A stretch of 64,000 bases of DNA from positions 372,001 to 436,000 of the forward strand of contig JADCRB010000083.1 in NCBI GenBank assembly GCA_021464245.1, read 5' to 3'. The first letter of the stretch is position 1. The number at the start of each line of letters is the position of its first letter. Under the pieces are notes generated by a model that saw nothing but the letters and a program-made list of their open reading frames with translations, was not told the origin of the DNA and ran no database searches. Positions 12,256 through 24,879 of this stretch are shown in pieces. The DNA comes from Carallia brachiata. Lineage: Eukaryota; Streptophyta; Magnoliopsida; Malpighiales; Rhizophoraceae. The position numbers were made by a program, and so were the translations under genes.

Positions 12256-13285
12256 AGGAATCTTGTATACCTCTCTCTAAAACACACTCTCTCTAAAAAC
12301 CTCTCAACCTATCAAACACCCACCCCCTTACCTACTTCTCTGGCCGGCGACGGTGACAGCTTCCACTGCCGCCAGCCAGACCCCCTGACCCTTCCACCCA
12401 TACCGCTTCCTCGCCCTCTCCACTTTTCCCTCCGTTTTCTCGCCCCATCGCCTCCATCCCCCCCACTCCCTCACTGCCATGGGTTTTGCTTTTATTTTCC
12501 GTAGATTTGCTCTTAATAAAAGCCCCGACTGCCTCCTCATTATCAGCTCTGCGATCCTCAACTTTTCGTTGCTCTTTCCGCCACTTTTGCCGCCATGTCC
12601 GCCTCCGAAGCTGCCGCGCAGACCGTTGTCTCAGCTGCCGGGGCCGCCAACTGGCTTCAGGCACCACCGATTTCAAAGCTGGGATCGCTGCCGGTGCCGC
12701 CGTACTGGTCATCGGAGCACCCATGGGAACAGGACTGGTTACTGCCGAAGAGGGCCCCGAAGCTGCTGGTGTCGCTGCCTCCTCCGCCCGTCCACCCATG
12801 GCCGCCGACCATATTTTCCATGCCGCTGCTCTCCTCCCGTCCTTCTTCGCCTTCTAGTGATCCCTTGCCACTGCCGCCACCTTTCACCTCCCACCAGCGA
12901 AATGCTTCCGCTGTTGTCCAGTTCCTATGTTGTTTGGATCGTTGTCAGTTGGTTTATTTTGAAAATAGGGGCTTGTAATGTTTGTGTGTTTGTTTCTGTT
13001 TGTAGAGCTGTGGTTAAGGAAATCGTTGCTGGACGTTCCCGAACGTTTTCCGTTGTAAGTCCGCCATTGTGCGGTTTCTGCTGCCTGGTGCAGCTTTGTC
13101 CGGTTAGCCCGGTTGGTACCCTCTTCGTAGGGTTTTCTGTACATGGTCTTTGGACCATGTTTGGTTGTAGGCCTTTAGTGCCGATTATTCCTGCCTTGTG
13201 CAGGTATTTCCGACACATTTGTGTTGGACTTATGTATGGAAATCGTATTAATTAATACAACAATTTTTTTTGGTAAAAAAAAAAA
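12256..13285 (+). mobile_element. Short non-LTR retrotransposed insert with poly-A tail
   Basis: A 1.03-kb segment, clearly more GC-rich than its surroundings, is bounded by a 15-bp target-site duplication and ends in an A run (about 13276-13288). These are hallmarks of target-primed reverse transcription. The 5' end is CT-rich (CTCTCTCTAAAACACACTCTC), as in plant L1-type LINE leaders; the 3' part is GT-rich with a TTAATACAACAATTTTT stretch before the tail. Overlapping open frames in all readings (up to 258 codons from 12479) reflect the GC content and carry no recognisable domain, reverse transcriptase or zinc knuckle. The best reading is an internally deleted LINE derivative or another retrotransposed transcript. 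Confidence 0.75.
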
Positions 13286-13300
13286 AAACATGGGTTTAAC
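13286..13300. repeat. Target-site duplication, right copy
   Basis: Exact second copy of AAACATGGGTTTAAC (see 12241-12255). Confidence 0.9.
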
Positions 13301-13865
13301 CTTTTGCCTTTTTAGTTAGACTAGCCCTGTCAACCTAACAAAATGCGGAATCTACTTTTCAACAATTATGCTATAAGAAAAAAACAAAACAGGAATCACT
13401 GCGCCGCGCCTGTGTCCTCTTTTGAGAAATAGTTGGGTATTCAGTGTAACAGAGAAAGATTGTAATAGGATAGATTTTAGATTTAGTAATTATTATTGTT
13501 TATAGTTCAATTTTATTATTATTTGAGTAGTAAGTTTATTTTTTAAAATATTGTTAAATAAATATTATAAATAAAATTATTCTGATCTCGATTGACAAAT
13601 TTAATGATTGATATACTAATAATAATTTTTTTTATTGTTAAAAAAAATTACCTTTAGATTTTTTAATAGCAAAAAGCATAATTATTCATTAAATCATGCA
13701 AATACTCAGATAAACTTATTTATATTTCTATCAATTTCATCGACCACTATTTTAGATCTGGCAGATTCTTCATAAATAATATTCAACTTAGTAATTTTGT
13801 GCAACCAAATCTATAGCACTATAAAAGTCTCAAAAAAGTATAACTCTAACAAAAATCTATAGCAT

Positions 13866-14056
13866 TATAAATAGAACAATAATAAACATCCTGAAAATTG
13901 AGCTATAAAACATCCAAAATTTATAATTATGAAAAAATTTATTAATTTTTTAATATCATTAAATCAAAAAGAAAAAAATTGATGAATCTTTTTATAATTA
14001 TAAATTTTGAAATATTTTATAACACAAATTTCAGAATATTTATTATTATTCTTATA
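13866..14056. repeat. Long imperfect inverted repeat (fold-back element)
   Basis: The left arm (about 13866-13951) and right arm (about 13971-14056) are reverse complements over about 85 bp with scattered mismatches. Both carry AAAATTTATAATTAT, and the outer parts pair AATAATAAACATCCTGAAA with AATAATAAATATTCTGAAA. The short spacer could form the loop of a stable hairpin. It looks like a fold-back MITE; no target duplication was identified. Confidence 0.65.
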
Positions 14057-14059
14057 AAA

Positions 14060-16080
14060 ATATTTAATTTAATTTAGTAAAAAAAAATGCTCGCTAATCT
14101 TTGTATCATTTCTTGTTAAAACGCCCATGGCCCCGACGCGAGATCACATAATATATAAAATATATATATATAAAATCTTTCGCGAAGGTTCTTGGCCAAT
14201 TCAAAAAACCTGTGAAAAAGGAAAATAATATTGAGGAAGATTGGATATTAATTTTCCTCAACCATAAGATAATTGGGTACTTCAATCATAAATTTCAAGC
14301 ATGTTCCACTTAGGCACCCAATGAAATTAATTTTGACATTGTAGTAAAGGGATAAAAAAAATGTAATTTCTTTAACAACTTAATGACCTATAAGATGGTG
14401 CCAGTCCAATTAAAATAATGAGATGATGAATGTGCCAGTCCACCAAGGAAATTTCCAGTGTTCTGGCGGTCTAGTGTCTTCCACTATAACCGAAAAAACT
14501 ACAAAGTCCATTCTTTAGAAGTCTTTTTTTTTTTTTTTTTGGGAAGATAAAAAAAGAACAGTCATTTTTTTATATATGAAATAATTTACGAACACTATTT
14601 TAATAATTTGGTTACAAATAAATTTTAATTGTATTATATACTATGAGATTTTTTATTTAAATAAAAATAGACTTATAAGAGTGCAATACAATTAATATTA
14701 ATGTACGACATATCAATTAACAATGTGTAAAAAAAATTATACGTCTCTTTGTGCCAGCTCCCTCGGTGTCCGTAAATGAAAAGCATTTTAAAATTAGCAT
14801 ACATCGTCGAATACAGAAAAAAAAAAAGAAAAAGAAAAAAAAAAAAACTATCTGTTTAAGGTTTGGTTGATGGCATGCTTTATAGTTTATACAAGTGGAT
14901 ATACCCACTCTCGGTTCCTCTTTCTTTTGCAAAATATGAGACTATTATCGAATTGTTCTATTCGTAATGCTCAAGTATCTAAGCGTGTATTCTTAACCTT
15001 TTCTAACCATTAACCAATTAACCACTACTATATTAGTTAAAACATAGTAGTAAATACAGTTCTTAATTATACTTTCTCTTAGATGTGTATACATAGTTGG
15101 ACGACTGCAACCACGGCGATCCATAACAAATAAAATTCCCATGTACAAAAATCTGCTAACAAAATTGGTGATTTGATCGAGTTCACTAACAAAATTCACA
15201 TCTTTTATCTTTTTTTGGGTAAAAAAATGACATATTTATTAGAAAATTTGCAGTCTAGAAGTCCATGGAATACAAACAAGCTTGTACCCCTTCAAATTGA
15301 AGACGGTCACCGGCTGGAAAGGCGTTTGAACATTGAACCGACAAAAATTTCATCTTGTGGCTATTAGAGGCTATAAAACAAGGTATTTGTGGCTTTTGTA
15401 TCCCAAGTAAATACGATAACGCAGCACAATGAACTTTATTTACTAGGCTAACTCACAGCCAAACTAAAAAAAATTTTTTCTTTTTTTTTTTAGAAAGGCA
15501 AAAATTCGAAAGGGTGATGTTACATCACCATTCTCCAATTGCCTCACACTATTATACTTTTTTTATTTTAAAAAAAATTAAACTTTAAATATATTTAGTG
15601 TTTCTTTTAATGTAATACAAATTATTGTACTGAGCATAAATAATATAGGGATGGATTTATCCGACCATCTAACTTTGCTTAAATTGAAATACACGTGTTT
15701 GCTTGCATGTTCTTCAGGTGACATGCACATATGCAACATCCAATGAGCTCATCAAATCCAATTCGTTTATGGACATATGTACATGTACAGTTGTACACAG
15801 CCGAGAGTAACTGAAGCATTTCTGGGATTGATGATTGACTTCCAATCATTGTCCATGGAAACATGAAATTCTGCTTAATTTCTTAAATGAAGGCTGAAGA
15901 GCAACTTTGTTACCAAAGTAGAAAAAATAAAAATAAAAAAACAAGAATTTCTTTTTAGAAAAAAAAAAAAAACAGATAAAGCATAAAGTGTCCTCCAAAA
16001 GCCCCCAGACAGACCGACCAACCAACCATTTACCAACCAGCCCAGCCTTCTTACGAGGAGAATGGTCGGCTTATTTGATT
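14060..16080. other. Intergenic DNA upstream of stachyose synthase
   Basis: No recognisable gene. Contents are poly-T/poly-A runs (14524-14540, 14817-14847), AT-rich stretches, and a small perfect palindrome GGTGATGTTACATCACC near 15513. Confidence 0.6.
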
Positions 16081-16126
16081 CCAATTTTTATTGAATTTAC
16101 TCGCGCACCCATATCCATTTCGCGCT

Positions 16127-16134
16127 TATATATA
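16127..16134 (+). promoter_or_regulatory. Candidate TATA box for stachyose synthase
   Basis: TATATATA follows a GC-containing CGCGCT and lies about 480 bp before the start codon at 16613. A start site near 16160 would give a leader of about 450 nt. The leader may contain an intron ending at the TTTCACAG near 16434-16441. Confidence 0.4.
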
Positions 16135-16612
16135 CCTCCATAGACCTTCCAACTTTACTTGTGTACAAGCGTTTTCTTCTTCTGCTTCTGTGTTTATTGG
16201 CTTTCATTGCTCTTCCCTTCACTGCTAATTTCCACACTTTGTTGGGTATCTACTAAAGTTTGTGCATTCAATTTCTCATATCATCTATAGTCAGCATGTC
16301 AGTTATGTTTTTGGTAATGATAAATTCAGAGATCATCTGAGATTCTGAATCATGTATTTGTAAAGTGCATCATATAGATTGGATATTCCAGCTCTGTCTA
16401 TAGAAAAAAATTTTCATTTTTAATGTACTTTCCTTTCACAGTTGCAGATTTAATTTAGGGAATCTCCAAGGAATCACCACCCATTTTGGTGCTCTTTGAA
16501 GCTCAATATATAAACCCCTTTGTAGTACCTTCTCCCCCATATTCCATTGCGTTTTGTCGATACAAAATTCTGTTCTACTCTATTGATACATCTCTGTTTT
16601 CCTTCTACGCCA

Positions 16613-19600
16613 ATGGCCCCTCCCAATGAACCTGTTAATCCACCGAATATTCTGCGCTCTGATAGTCTAGACAAATACTTAGATTTGTCAGACCGGAAGT
16701 TTAATGTCAAAGGCGTCCCATTACTGTCTGATGTTCCAAGTAACGTCACTTTTGCTCCTTTTTTGTCTGTCTGTGATCCGAAGTCCTCTGATGCTCCAGT
16801 TCCCCTGGTCCAGCGTGTCCGTGCCCTCTCACACAGGGGAGGTTTCCTGGGGTTCCACAAAGAGGGTCCGTCCGACCGCTTCCTGAACTCCCTCGGCAAG
16901 TTTACCGACAGGGACTTTTTGTCTGTCTTCAGATTCAAAACCTGGTGGTCTACCATGTGGGTGGGCGTTCTGGTTCTGATTTGCAAATGGAAACCCAATG
17001 GGTACTAATGGACGTTCCTGAAATAAAGTCTTATGTCTAATCGTACCAATTATAGAAGGGAGCTTTAGGTCTGCTCTCCATCCTGGCATTGATGGCCATG
17101 TCATGATTTGTGCTGAGAGTGGTTCCACTCAAGTGGAAGCATCAACTTTCAATGCTATTGCCTATGTTCATGTGTCTGAAAATCCTTACAATATCATGAA
17201 AGAGGCCTTTAGTGCTATTAGGGTCCATCTCAATACCTTCAGACTGTTAGAAGAGAAAAATTCTGTCCCTTCTATTGTCAATAAATTTGGGTGGTGTACT
17301 TGGGATGCATTTTATTTGACTGTGGAGCCTAATGGTATATGGTATGGTCTGAATGAATTCTCCGAGGCTGGCGTCTCGCCAAGATTTCTTATTATAGATG
17401 ATGGGTGGCAGAGCATCAACTTCGATGGTGAGAATCCGAACGAGGATGCCAAGAACCTTGTTCTTGGTGGGACTCAAATGACCGCCAGGCTTTACAGGCT
17501 CGATGAAGGTGAGAAGTTCAGGAAGTACAAGGGAGGTTCCATTCTGGGTGGTTCCAACCTCTCTTCTTTCAATCCAAAGAAGCCTAAGATGCTCATCTCC
17601 AAGGCAATTGAAATCGAACATGCAGAAAAGGAACGTGACAAGGCAATCCAATCCGGAATTACTGATTTGTCAGGTTTTGAATCTAAGATTCAGAAACTGA
17701 AACAGGAATTGGATGCCATATTCTCTGATGAAGAAGAAAAAGGCCTTTCTATTCAGGGCTGCGGAAATTGTTCTTCCGGGGCTGGAAATTGTGGCATGAA
17801 GGCTTTTACAGAGGACCTGAGATCAAAGTTCAAAGGTTTGGATGACATATACGTGTGGCACGCGCTTTGTGGTGCCTGGGGTGGCGTCAGGCCAGGCTCT
17901 ACCCATCTGAAGTCAAAGGTCGTTCCTTCCAAACTGTCTCCTGGTCTTGACGGAACAATGCAAGATCTTGCTGTGGTTAAAATCGTTGAAGGCGGTATCG
18001 GTCTCGTTCATCCCGAGCAAGCTGGAGATTTCTACGATTCTATGCATTCGTACCTTGCCGATGCTGGCATTACTGGAGCCAAAGTGGATGTCATTCATGT
18101 AAGTTTGACATTATATTATCTATTTTACTTTTACTCCTGCTTAAAACTAATTAAGAGCACATTTCTCTATTCTTATATTCTAACTAAATTTTGAAATATC
18201 CAGACGCTTGAATATGTGTCTGAAGAGTATGGAGGCCGTGTTGAGCTCGCAAAGGCTTATTACAAAGGGCTGACTGATTCCCTTTCAAAAAATTTCAACG
18301 GAAGTGGACTCATCGCTAGCATGCAACAATGTAATGACTTCCTTTTCCTTGGAACAAAGCAAGTATCTATGGGAAGAGTAGGTAAGCAAGAGAGCATTCC
18401 AATCAATTGGTCCTTTCTTTTTTTTGTAAAATTTTTTTTGACGACTCATTCAAATGCAAGAAAGTTCGGTAATTATTTAACTAAGTTATGTTCTGTTACT
18501 GCAGGTGATGATTTCTGGTTTCAGGATCCAAATGGGGATCCAATGGGAGTTTATTGGTTGCAAGGGGTGCATATGATCCACTGCGCTTATAACAGCATGT
18601 GGATGGGTCAAATCATACAACCTGATTGGGATATGTTCCAATCAGACCATGCGTGTGCCAAATTTCATGCTGGGTCAAGGGCCATCTGTGGTGGACCCGT
18701 CTACTTGAGCGACAATGTGGGTGGTCATGATTTTGATCTCATCAAGAAACTCGTGTTCCCTGATGGTACCATTCCCAAGTGCCACCACTTTGCCTTGCCC
18801 TCTAGAGACTGCCTCTTCAAGAACCCTCTTTTTGACAAGAAAACTATTCTCAAGATTTGGAACTTCAATAAGGTAGATCCTAATTCACATAAACTTCTTC
18901 CAAAGAAAAAAAAAAAACCCTTTTTATATTATTGGATGTTATCCTTATATTCCCAAAATCATCAGGAATACGTTAGCTGTAGGGTCTATTACCCTCCAGA
19001 GTTGTCCTAATATAACGAATAGTCCAAGGCCTTGTGAGTAACCTACCTTTGTCTATTTGTTAATTCAATTATTGACACGAACAACGGCAGGAACTTTACC
19101 TATAAACGGGGGGCAGATCTATAGAGGGGCCATTGTTATTATATATATGGATAAAAATTAACATAACAATTCATTTAGCTTAGTTGTAAAGAGTGTTTTG
19201 CCTCCCCACATGTTTTGGATAAGCTCTATTTATTCATTTACTATGGATCATATATTCTCCGGCGAATTAAGCTGAAAAGCGCCACGTATTTTGCAGTATG
19301 GAGGAGTTGTTGGAGCTTTCAACTGCCAAGGAGCTGGATGGGACCCAAAGGAGCATAAGATCAGGGGATACTCAGAGTGCTACAAGCCAGTGTCTGGTTC
19401 AGTTCATGTCACTGACATTGAGTGGGGCCAAAAGATGGAGGCTGCTCAAATGGGTAATTCTCAGGAATACGCTGTCTATCTCAATCAGGCCGATGAACTT
19501 CGCTTGATCACTCAGCAATCTGATGTGATTCAAGCGACACTCCAGCCATCTTCATTTGAGCTCTTCAGCTTTGTGCCCATCAAAATGCTCGGCCCCAATA

Positions 19601-19878
19601 CCAAATTTGCTCCCATAGGGCTAACCAACATGTTCAATAGTGGTGGCACAATTCAAGAAGTGGAGTATTATGAGCCCGGAGCGGAGACCAGTTTAATAAG
19701 GATTGTAGTCAAAGGTGGTGGGAGCTTCTTAGCTTACTCAAATGCCTCTCCAAAGAAGTCTTTCTTGAATGGAGCTGAGGTGGGCTTTGAGTGGCTCCCA
19801 GATGATGGCAGACTGATCCTTAATCTCCCTTGGAATGAAGCGGCTGGTGGCATTTCTGATGTTGCTTTTCTCTTTTGA
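16613..19878 (+). CDS. STS: Stachyose synthase (GH36), four exons, two 1-base deletions in exon 1
   Basis: Stachyose synthase moves galactose from galactinol to raffinose, giving stachyose, the main step after raffinose in the transport and storage oligosaccharide pathway. Exons are 16613-18098, 18204-18381, 18505-18872 and 19297-19878, all GT-AG. With the two deletions allowed for, the product is about 871 residues, the usual length. Visible marks are FRFKTWWSTMWVG, KFGWCTWDAFYLTV, IIDDGWQS, GLDDIYVWHALCGAWGGV, nucleophile Asp in KVDVIH (about residue 493) and candidate acid/base Asp in SDNVGGHD (about residue 625). A charged insert of about 90 residues at about 303-395 separates stachyose synthases from raffinose synthases and alkaline alpha-galactosidases. 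The frame is broken at 16964-16966 and again at 17038; between them the conserved sequence continues in another frame (SGSDLQMETQW). As written, translation stops at 17008. Confidence 0.93.
16964..17038 (+). other. Two single-base deletions in stachyose synthase exon 1
   Basis: Upstream coding runs in the frame of 16613. From 16966 the family-conserved residues are read one base earlier, and from 17040 one base earlier again, rejoining the long frame open to 18098. The sites are GTGGGC, where GTGGGGC would keep the frame, and GTCTAATC, where GTCTTAATC would. Each looks like a one-base loss from a homopolymer. No splice pair here would restore the conserved peptide. Confidence 0.9.
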
Positions 19879-22800
19879 AGATAAATTTTAATTAATTCCA
19901 AGTACCTAAATAACTAAAAGTTTGAATGTTGGTCTAGGAGTTGGATTAAGACGATTATTGTAGTTGGATGTATTTACATCCCTTTATTAATTAATTAAAC
20001 GCATTTGTGGATTTGATTGCCTTTTTGTTCTGTTTTCTTTTTGTTTACGCGGAGCAACTTGCATAACTAAGGCATATTACAGAGACAGAAGCAGGATCAT
20101 ACAATGCAAACACTGGAATAATCTTCCAACGACATTTCTTCCAAGCGTGAACTAGGCCATTGTAACTTGAACAGCTGTGTAACGAGATTGGCGGTTTTGG
20201 GTTTAATGGTCGATCACTTTCATTGTAGTATGCTAAAAGGAGTTGAGGTTTCGTCGCGAGGAAGATACAAGGTGCCAATGCCATAGCAAATCACAATTGT
20301 CTAGAAACGTGTTTCGTGGTGGCTGGCTAAATCAAAGGGAAACAATTTTTTTTTTTGGGGGGTACATAGGGAAAAAAAAAAAAGAGTATTAAAACATCAT
20401 CGGCTTAGCCCTCTTCAAGATTACAAAAGAAAAGGAAAAGGGTCTCTATCCTAATCAGCTATCCAAACACACACATACAATTAGTCAAAAGTTTGGACTA
20501 TAAAACAAGGTGAAAGGATGATGAAGTTTAATTAGAATAATAGAAGGTGTATACAATAAAGTAAAGCTTTTTATCATAAAAGAAAAGTTCAAAAAGTCTT
20601 ACGAATTTTAAAAACTTGTAAAAACTGTCAGACAGTTTCTTTTCTTTTGTTTTTTTTTTCAAAATCAAAACTTAGGATTTAATGATATATTTAAAATAAC
20701 ATTAAATACTATTTAAGATTTAATTTTTTTGCAAAAAAAATCTTGATTACTAATAAATATATTTAGGATAACATCAAAAACTATTTGGGGTTGAACTTTT
20801 TGTAAAAAAAAAAGAAAAAAAAAAAGAGAGAAAGTGTTTCAAGTTTCTTAAGGGAAACAATTAAATGGTAGCAAATTAGTTTCTTTCCTACCGTTTCATG
20901 AGAAAAAATTTGTGCCGAATAATATTACTCTACGTTATATAGGAGAGATTAGGGTTCGAACTAAATTTCTTCTCTCTCCTGTCTTCCTTTTTAATATGAC
21001 TACTATTTTTATTATAGACCAAAAAAAAAAAAAAAAAAGTTGAGAAAGTTGGAAGACTGGTTGAGTCAGTCATTTGGTGCCGGTAAAGGTATGCTTAAAA
21101 AGATTTATGTTTAATCCTTTTGGCCGGTCCAACAATAAAAACAAGAGTCATGATGGACAAGCGAGTCATGCTGGACCCAATGTTGTATATATCAGGTTGG
21201 ACCGACCAGTTGAACGAAAACATGATCTTGAACACCGATTTCAAGCTTTGACTCTGGCGGTTGAACGCATCGTTATAGTTCCAATCTGTTCATAGGTGGT
21301 TCATCCAGAGAGGCACGTGTCATTATAAAAGCAAATCATCGTCATTTGCCTTTTTTGTCTCAAAAGAAGAAGAACATCATGATCTGTAGCGAGTTTATTC
21401 GTCAACTAACCGACCAAATTGCTTGAAATTATGACGAAAGCAAGACCCTTTTTCCTAAAGTTTGCTCCAAATCTATTAGAAAGTTCAAGGCGCAGTACAT
21501 TTATGGAATGCATTACGCGCAATTACACGGCCTACTAGGTGCATTAGTAAAACTGGAAAAGGGAATAGCCACTCATATGCTACCGCTACGGCAAAGGTTT
21601 TCCAACGTTCTTTTGTATCACTTTAATTAAATTAACTGTCAGTGATTCTAGACCCTTCCACAGCCTTTTTTCCAAAAGAGGTCTGCTCAAGACCATTCTA
21701 CATGTTGCTTACTAGAGAGGCGGGCATCTAAAGGGCATTCTTTTTCCTGTTTTTGTCAATAAAATAAGGAAGTAGAGATCATATCTTATAATTCTATTAA
21801 AAAAGATTATGACTAGTGTTAGAAGTATCAAAACTTGGACAACAAACTTGTATCTAGGTGCTTTAAAGTATCCGAATCCCCTGCCTACTCATGGAACACC
21901 TTAACCGTCAATGTTTTACTATTGAGGCACGACATGCGGTAGTGAACTTGTTAGCCACTAAGAAGGGGGCAGGTGTGGCTTCTACATTGGATTATATATT
22001 AAAGTTAAAAAATAAAAAAATTAATAAATTATTATATTATATTATTATCATATTTTTATATGTCTTACTAAATATATTCACGTATTCTTATAATAAAATC
22101 AACGCTAGACTCATGCACAAACCAAATATGGCTCTTAAATTCTCGTGGCGTGATGCGTCAAATGCCACAAAGGCAAACGCGGAGCACAACGTACTTTGTT
22201 TTTTTTGTTATTAAGAAACTCATTAAATTATAAATTATATAAATGAGTAATTTTTTTTCATAAATTTTATTTTTTTTTCAAGATTTAAATTCAAGAGTTT
22301 AAGAATAAAATTTTAAACTTTAACTATTGAAATATCTTTTAAGAGATAATACTGATTTTTTTAATATCCCGAACGCACCGTACTTTGGCGGTCGGGTAAG
22401 AGCGTGCACAACCAGGTCTTAAACCTTGTAGGCATGGGCCCCCTAGGTCTTCCATGGAGGGCCTCATTGAGGTTCGACTCGCGAGGGAATGAAATGGACA
22501 ACCCAAACAGCTCTTAATACTTTGCTAAGATTAGCCCATTTGGTAGAAGCAGCTAGCACCAAGCAAATCCCTGGGTTCCCTTTGGGCTGTAAGGAGCTAC
22601 ATTTTTTGCTTTATGGTAAGTCCTTCTAAAGCCTTGAGGTGATGGTCTAATGAAGTGAACTAAAGAAAAAAGAGAGAGTGAGATACATAACTAAGAAAAT
22701 AATTTCTCATATGCAAGGAATTTCTGTAAGCCAAGTTATATGTGTCACACCTCATTGATTCATTGTGTTACATTATGTTTTAAAAAAAAACTCAATTAAT

Positions 22801-24780
22801 TGTGACAAATACCATATCAAAACTATAGAAACCTTGGTATTGTAGGACTTCTATAACTCGAGTTGCAGGACTATCATTGTCAATTCTTTTTTTTTTTCAT
22901 TTAAATTAAACTCACATAGGTTTGGTGCTTATGCACGCCGGTAGAAACATAGCACGCAGGTTCAATTGTGTGTCACCCAACAAATGTTTAGGACAAATCA
23001 TATAATAAGGGAGACTTTGAGGCTATGGATTAATGTACGTGCATAACCGGCATGGCTATTACTTGTGTGTTATATAAGTTATTGGGAAGCAATTTCATAT
23101 CAAGAAAACACATGGTCACCAACACAGGTATAAAACATCTTTCATAATTTTGCCGCCTGCCATGTTCATTGTTTGCATGCATAGTCTCCTAGTCTACATT
23201 TAGGTTGCATATGCATGTGTTAAACCAAACAATAGTAATCCAATGGAGATCGATCGGTTCTATTACTGAACACGCATTATATTCGTAATTCCATTTTCAA
23301 GCAGTTCTATTAAATTTTTTGAGGAAGCAAAGATGAGAGATGATGACAATTGATTACTAATATATTAAATCATCAACTAATTTTCGCAGGTCAATGAAGG
23401 GGAAAATCGTTCTCGCATAGAGAATGATTGGACTTGGCAAATTGGCAATGGCCATGTTAATGTAACCTGAGCCATATACCTTTTTTAATTATATATTTGA
23501 GTATCATGAGAAGTATCTTATAATAAGCGATAGATGTCAGTACGTCTATGTATGATTAATGATTATATTCGTGAAATTGATTCAGTGTAATAATGCTCTG
23601 AATAAAGATACTAGGTTCCTCGTGAATGTCCACTGCATTGCATGTACTCGGTCGAGGAAGATGTAAGGGTATTTTAAAAGGAATAAAAAAATGAAATATA
23701 AAAGTTTACATGAAAAAGAGAAAGAGGTTTGGAAGGTTTTATATATAAAATACATGATATTACTTTAATTAGTTTAAAGGAAATTTATGGACAAGTGTCA
23801 CGCGCGCTCCCGTGGCGCATAGACGCATTTTAGGTACTTTTATAGGCGCACTTGACACATGCACGTATCACGTGACAGTTTATTACATAATTAATTAATT
23901 ATTTTAATTAATTAATTTTATATAATAATTGAATATTTCCTACAGTTTTTCCTGTTAATTAACTGTTTTGACAGTTATATTCGAACAGTTACAATTCAAC
24001 AATTTTATTATTTGAATAATTATGTCCCATAAATAATTTCCCTGCAGAATGTTTTATAAGAATCCATACTGTTTGTATTTTACTGTAAAAAAAATTAAAC
24101 AGTATAAATATTGTATGCACATTCTCTTCTTCTGTCTTGATTTCACCACTGCACAAGTATAATCAAGGACTTAATTGTATCATGAGAGTGAATTCACGTA
24201 GGTTCTGGTGCAGAATTAGAGTGCGAATATTACTTTAAAGAGAATAGTATTTAACACATGATTTAAAACGGTCTGCAGTTCACTGTTTTCAATTCCAAAT
24301 TACAAATTATAAAATTTTTGCATTTACAGCATGCACCTATATTTGTAAGATTGTCTCCCATATAGTCAGCCTCTTCGATTAGTGTTTAGTTTTATAAATA
24401 GACTTTCCCATATAAAAAAATGGGCTAATTGACAATCATGCATACTAGGGTTTTATGTTTATAAACATGACTCATGTTTATTTAGCTGGATTGAGGCAAA
24501 AGGACCAAGTTCAAATTCATATATGCATTGAATTCGGAAAATGGGGGGGATTAATTCCAGGGTGTTTTGATGAGATGGAGCTGTGATAAAAGGTAGTGTG
24601 TTTCAAGTTAGGTGCTGGTGAAAAATCGTGGGGATAACTAAATATTTAGCCCCATATGTTAGAGTTTTTTATTTAATGGAGTTCATATACGTTTGAGTCA
24701 TTTTAAATGAGTTTTAAACATTAATAAATTTATTTCAATTAAGTCCAATCTTTGACAGATCAAATTTAACCGTTATCTTT
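19879..24780. other. Intergenic DNA downstream of stachyose synthase
   Basis: The first 150 bp should hold the 3' UTR. A 79-codon minus-strand frame at 20284-20045 has balanced composition but no recognised motif. Farther right the DNA is AT-rich with A-runs (20805-20825, 21020-21038). A short TTAATTAA-rich inverted repeat lies at 23890-23925. No convincing gene. Confidence 0.55.
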
Positions 24781-24879
24781 AATATTTGACCAAATAAAAA
24801 ATAATTAAAAACAAAAATACATATTTGGTATTTGATTTTAAAAAAGAAAAAAAATTAAAAATGTGTAAAAGAAGCCAAA

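Noticed and set aside
12479..13255. 258-codon plus-strand open frame and several overlapping frames
   Set aside because: Lies inside the retrotransposed insert. Many frames are open at once because of high GC content, and none has a domain.
16547..17008. Use of the ATG at 16547 as stachyose synthase start
   Set aside because: The extra 22 residues do not resemble family N-termini; the in-frame ATG at 16613 (MAPPN) does.
16966..17039. Intron explaining the frame changes in stachyose synthase exon 1
   Set aside because: The intervening DNA still encodes conserved residues, so removing it would delete part of the domain.
21074..21295. 73-codon plus-strand frame
   Set aside because: No motif, no splice partner, and composition typical of intergenic DNA.
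22380..22500. GC-richer patch with GGTTCGACTC box, considered as a tRNA or SINE
   Set aside because: No cloverleaf or flanking duplication could be found.
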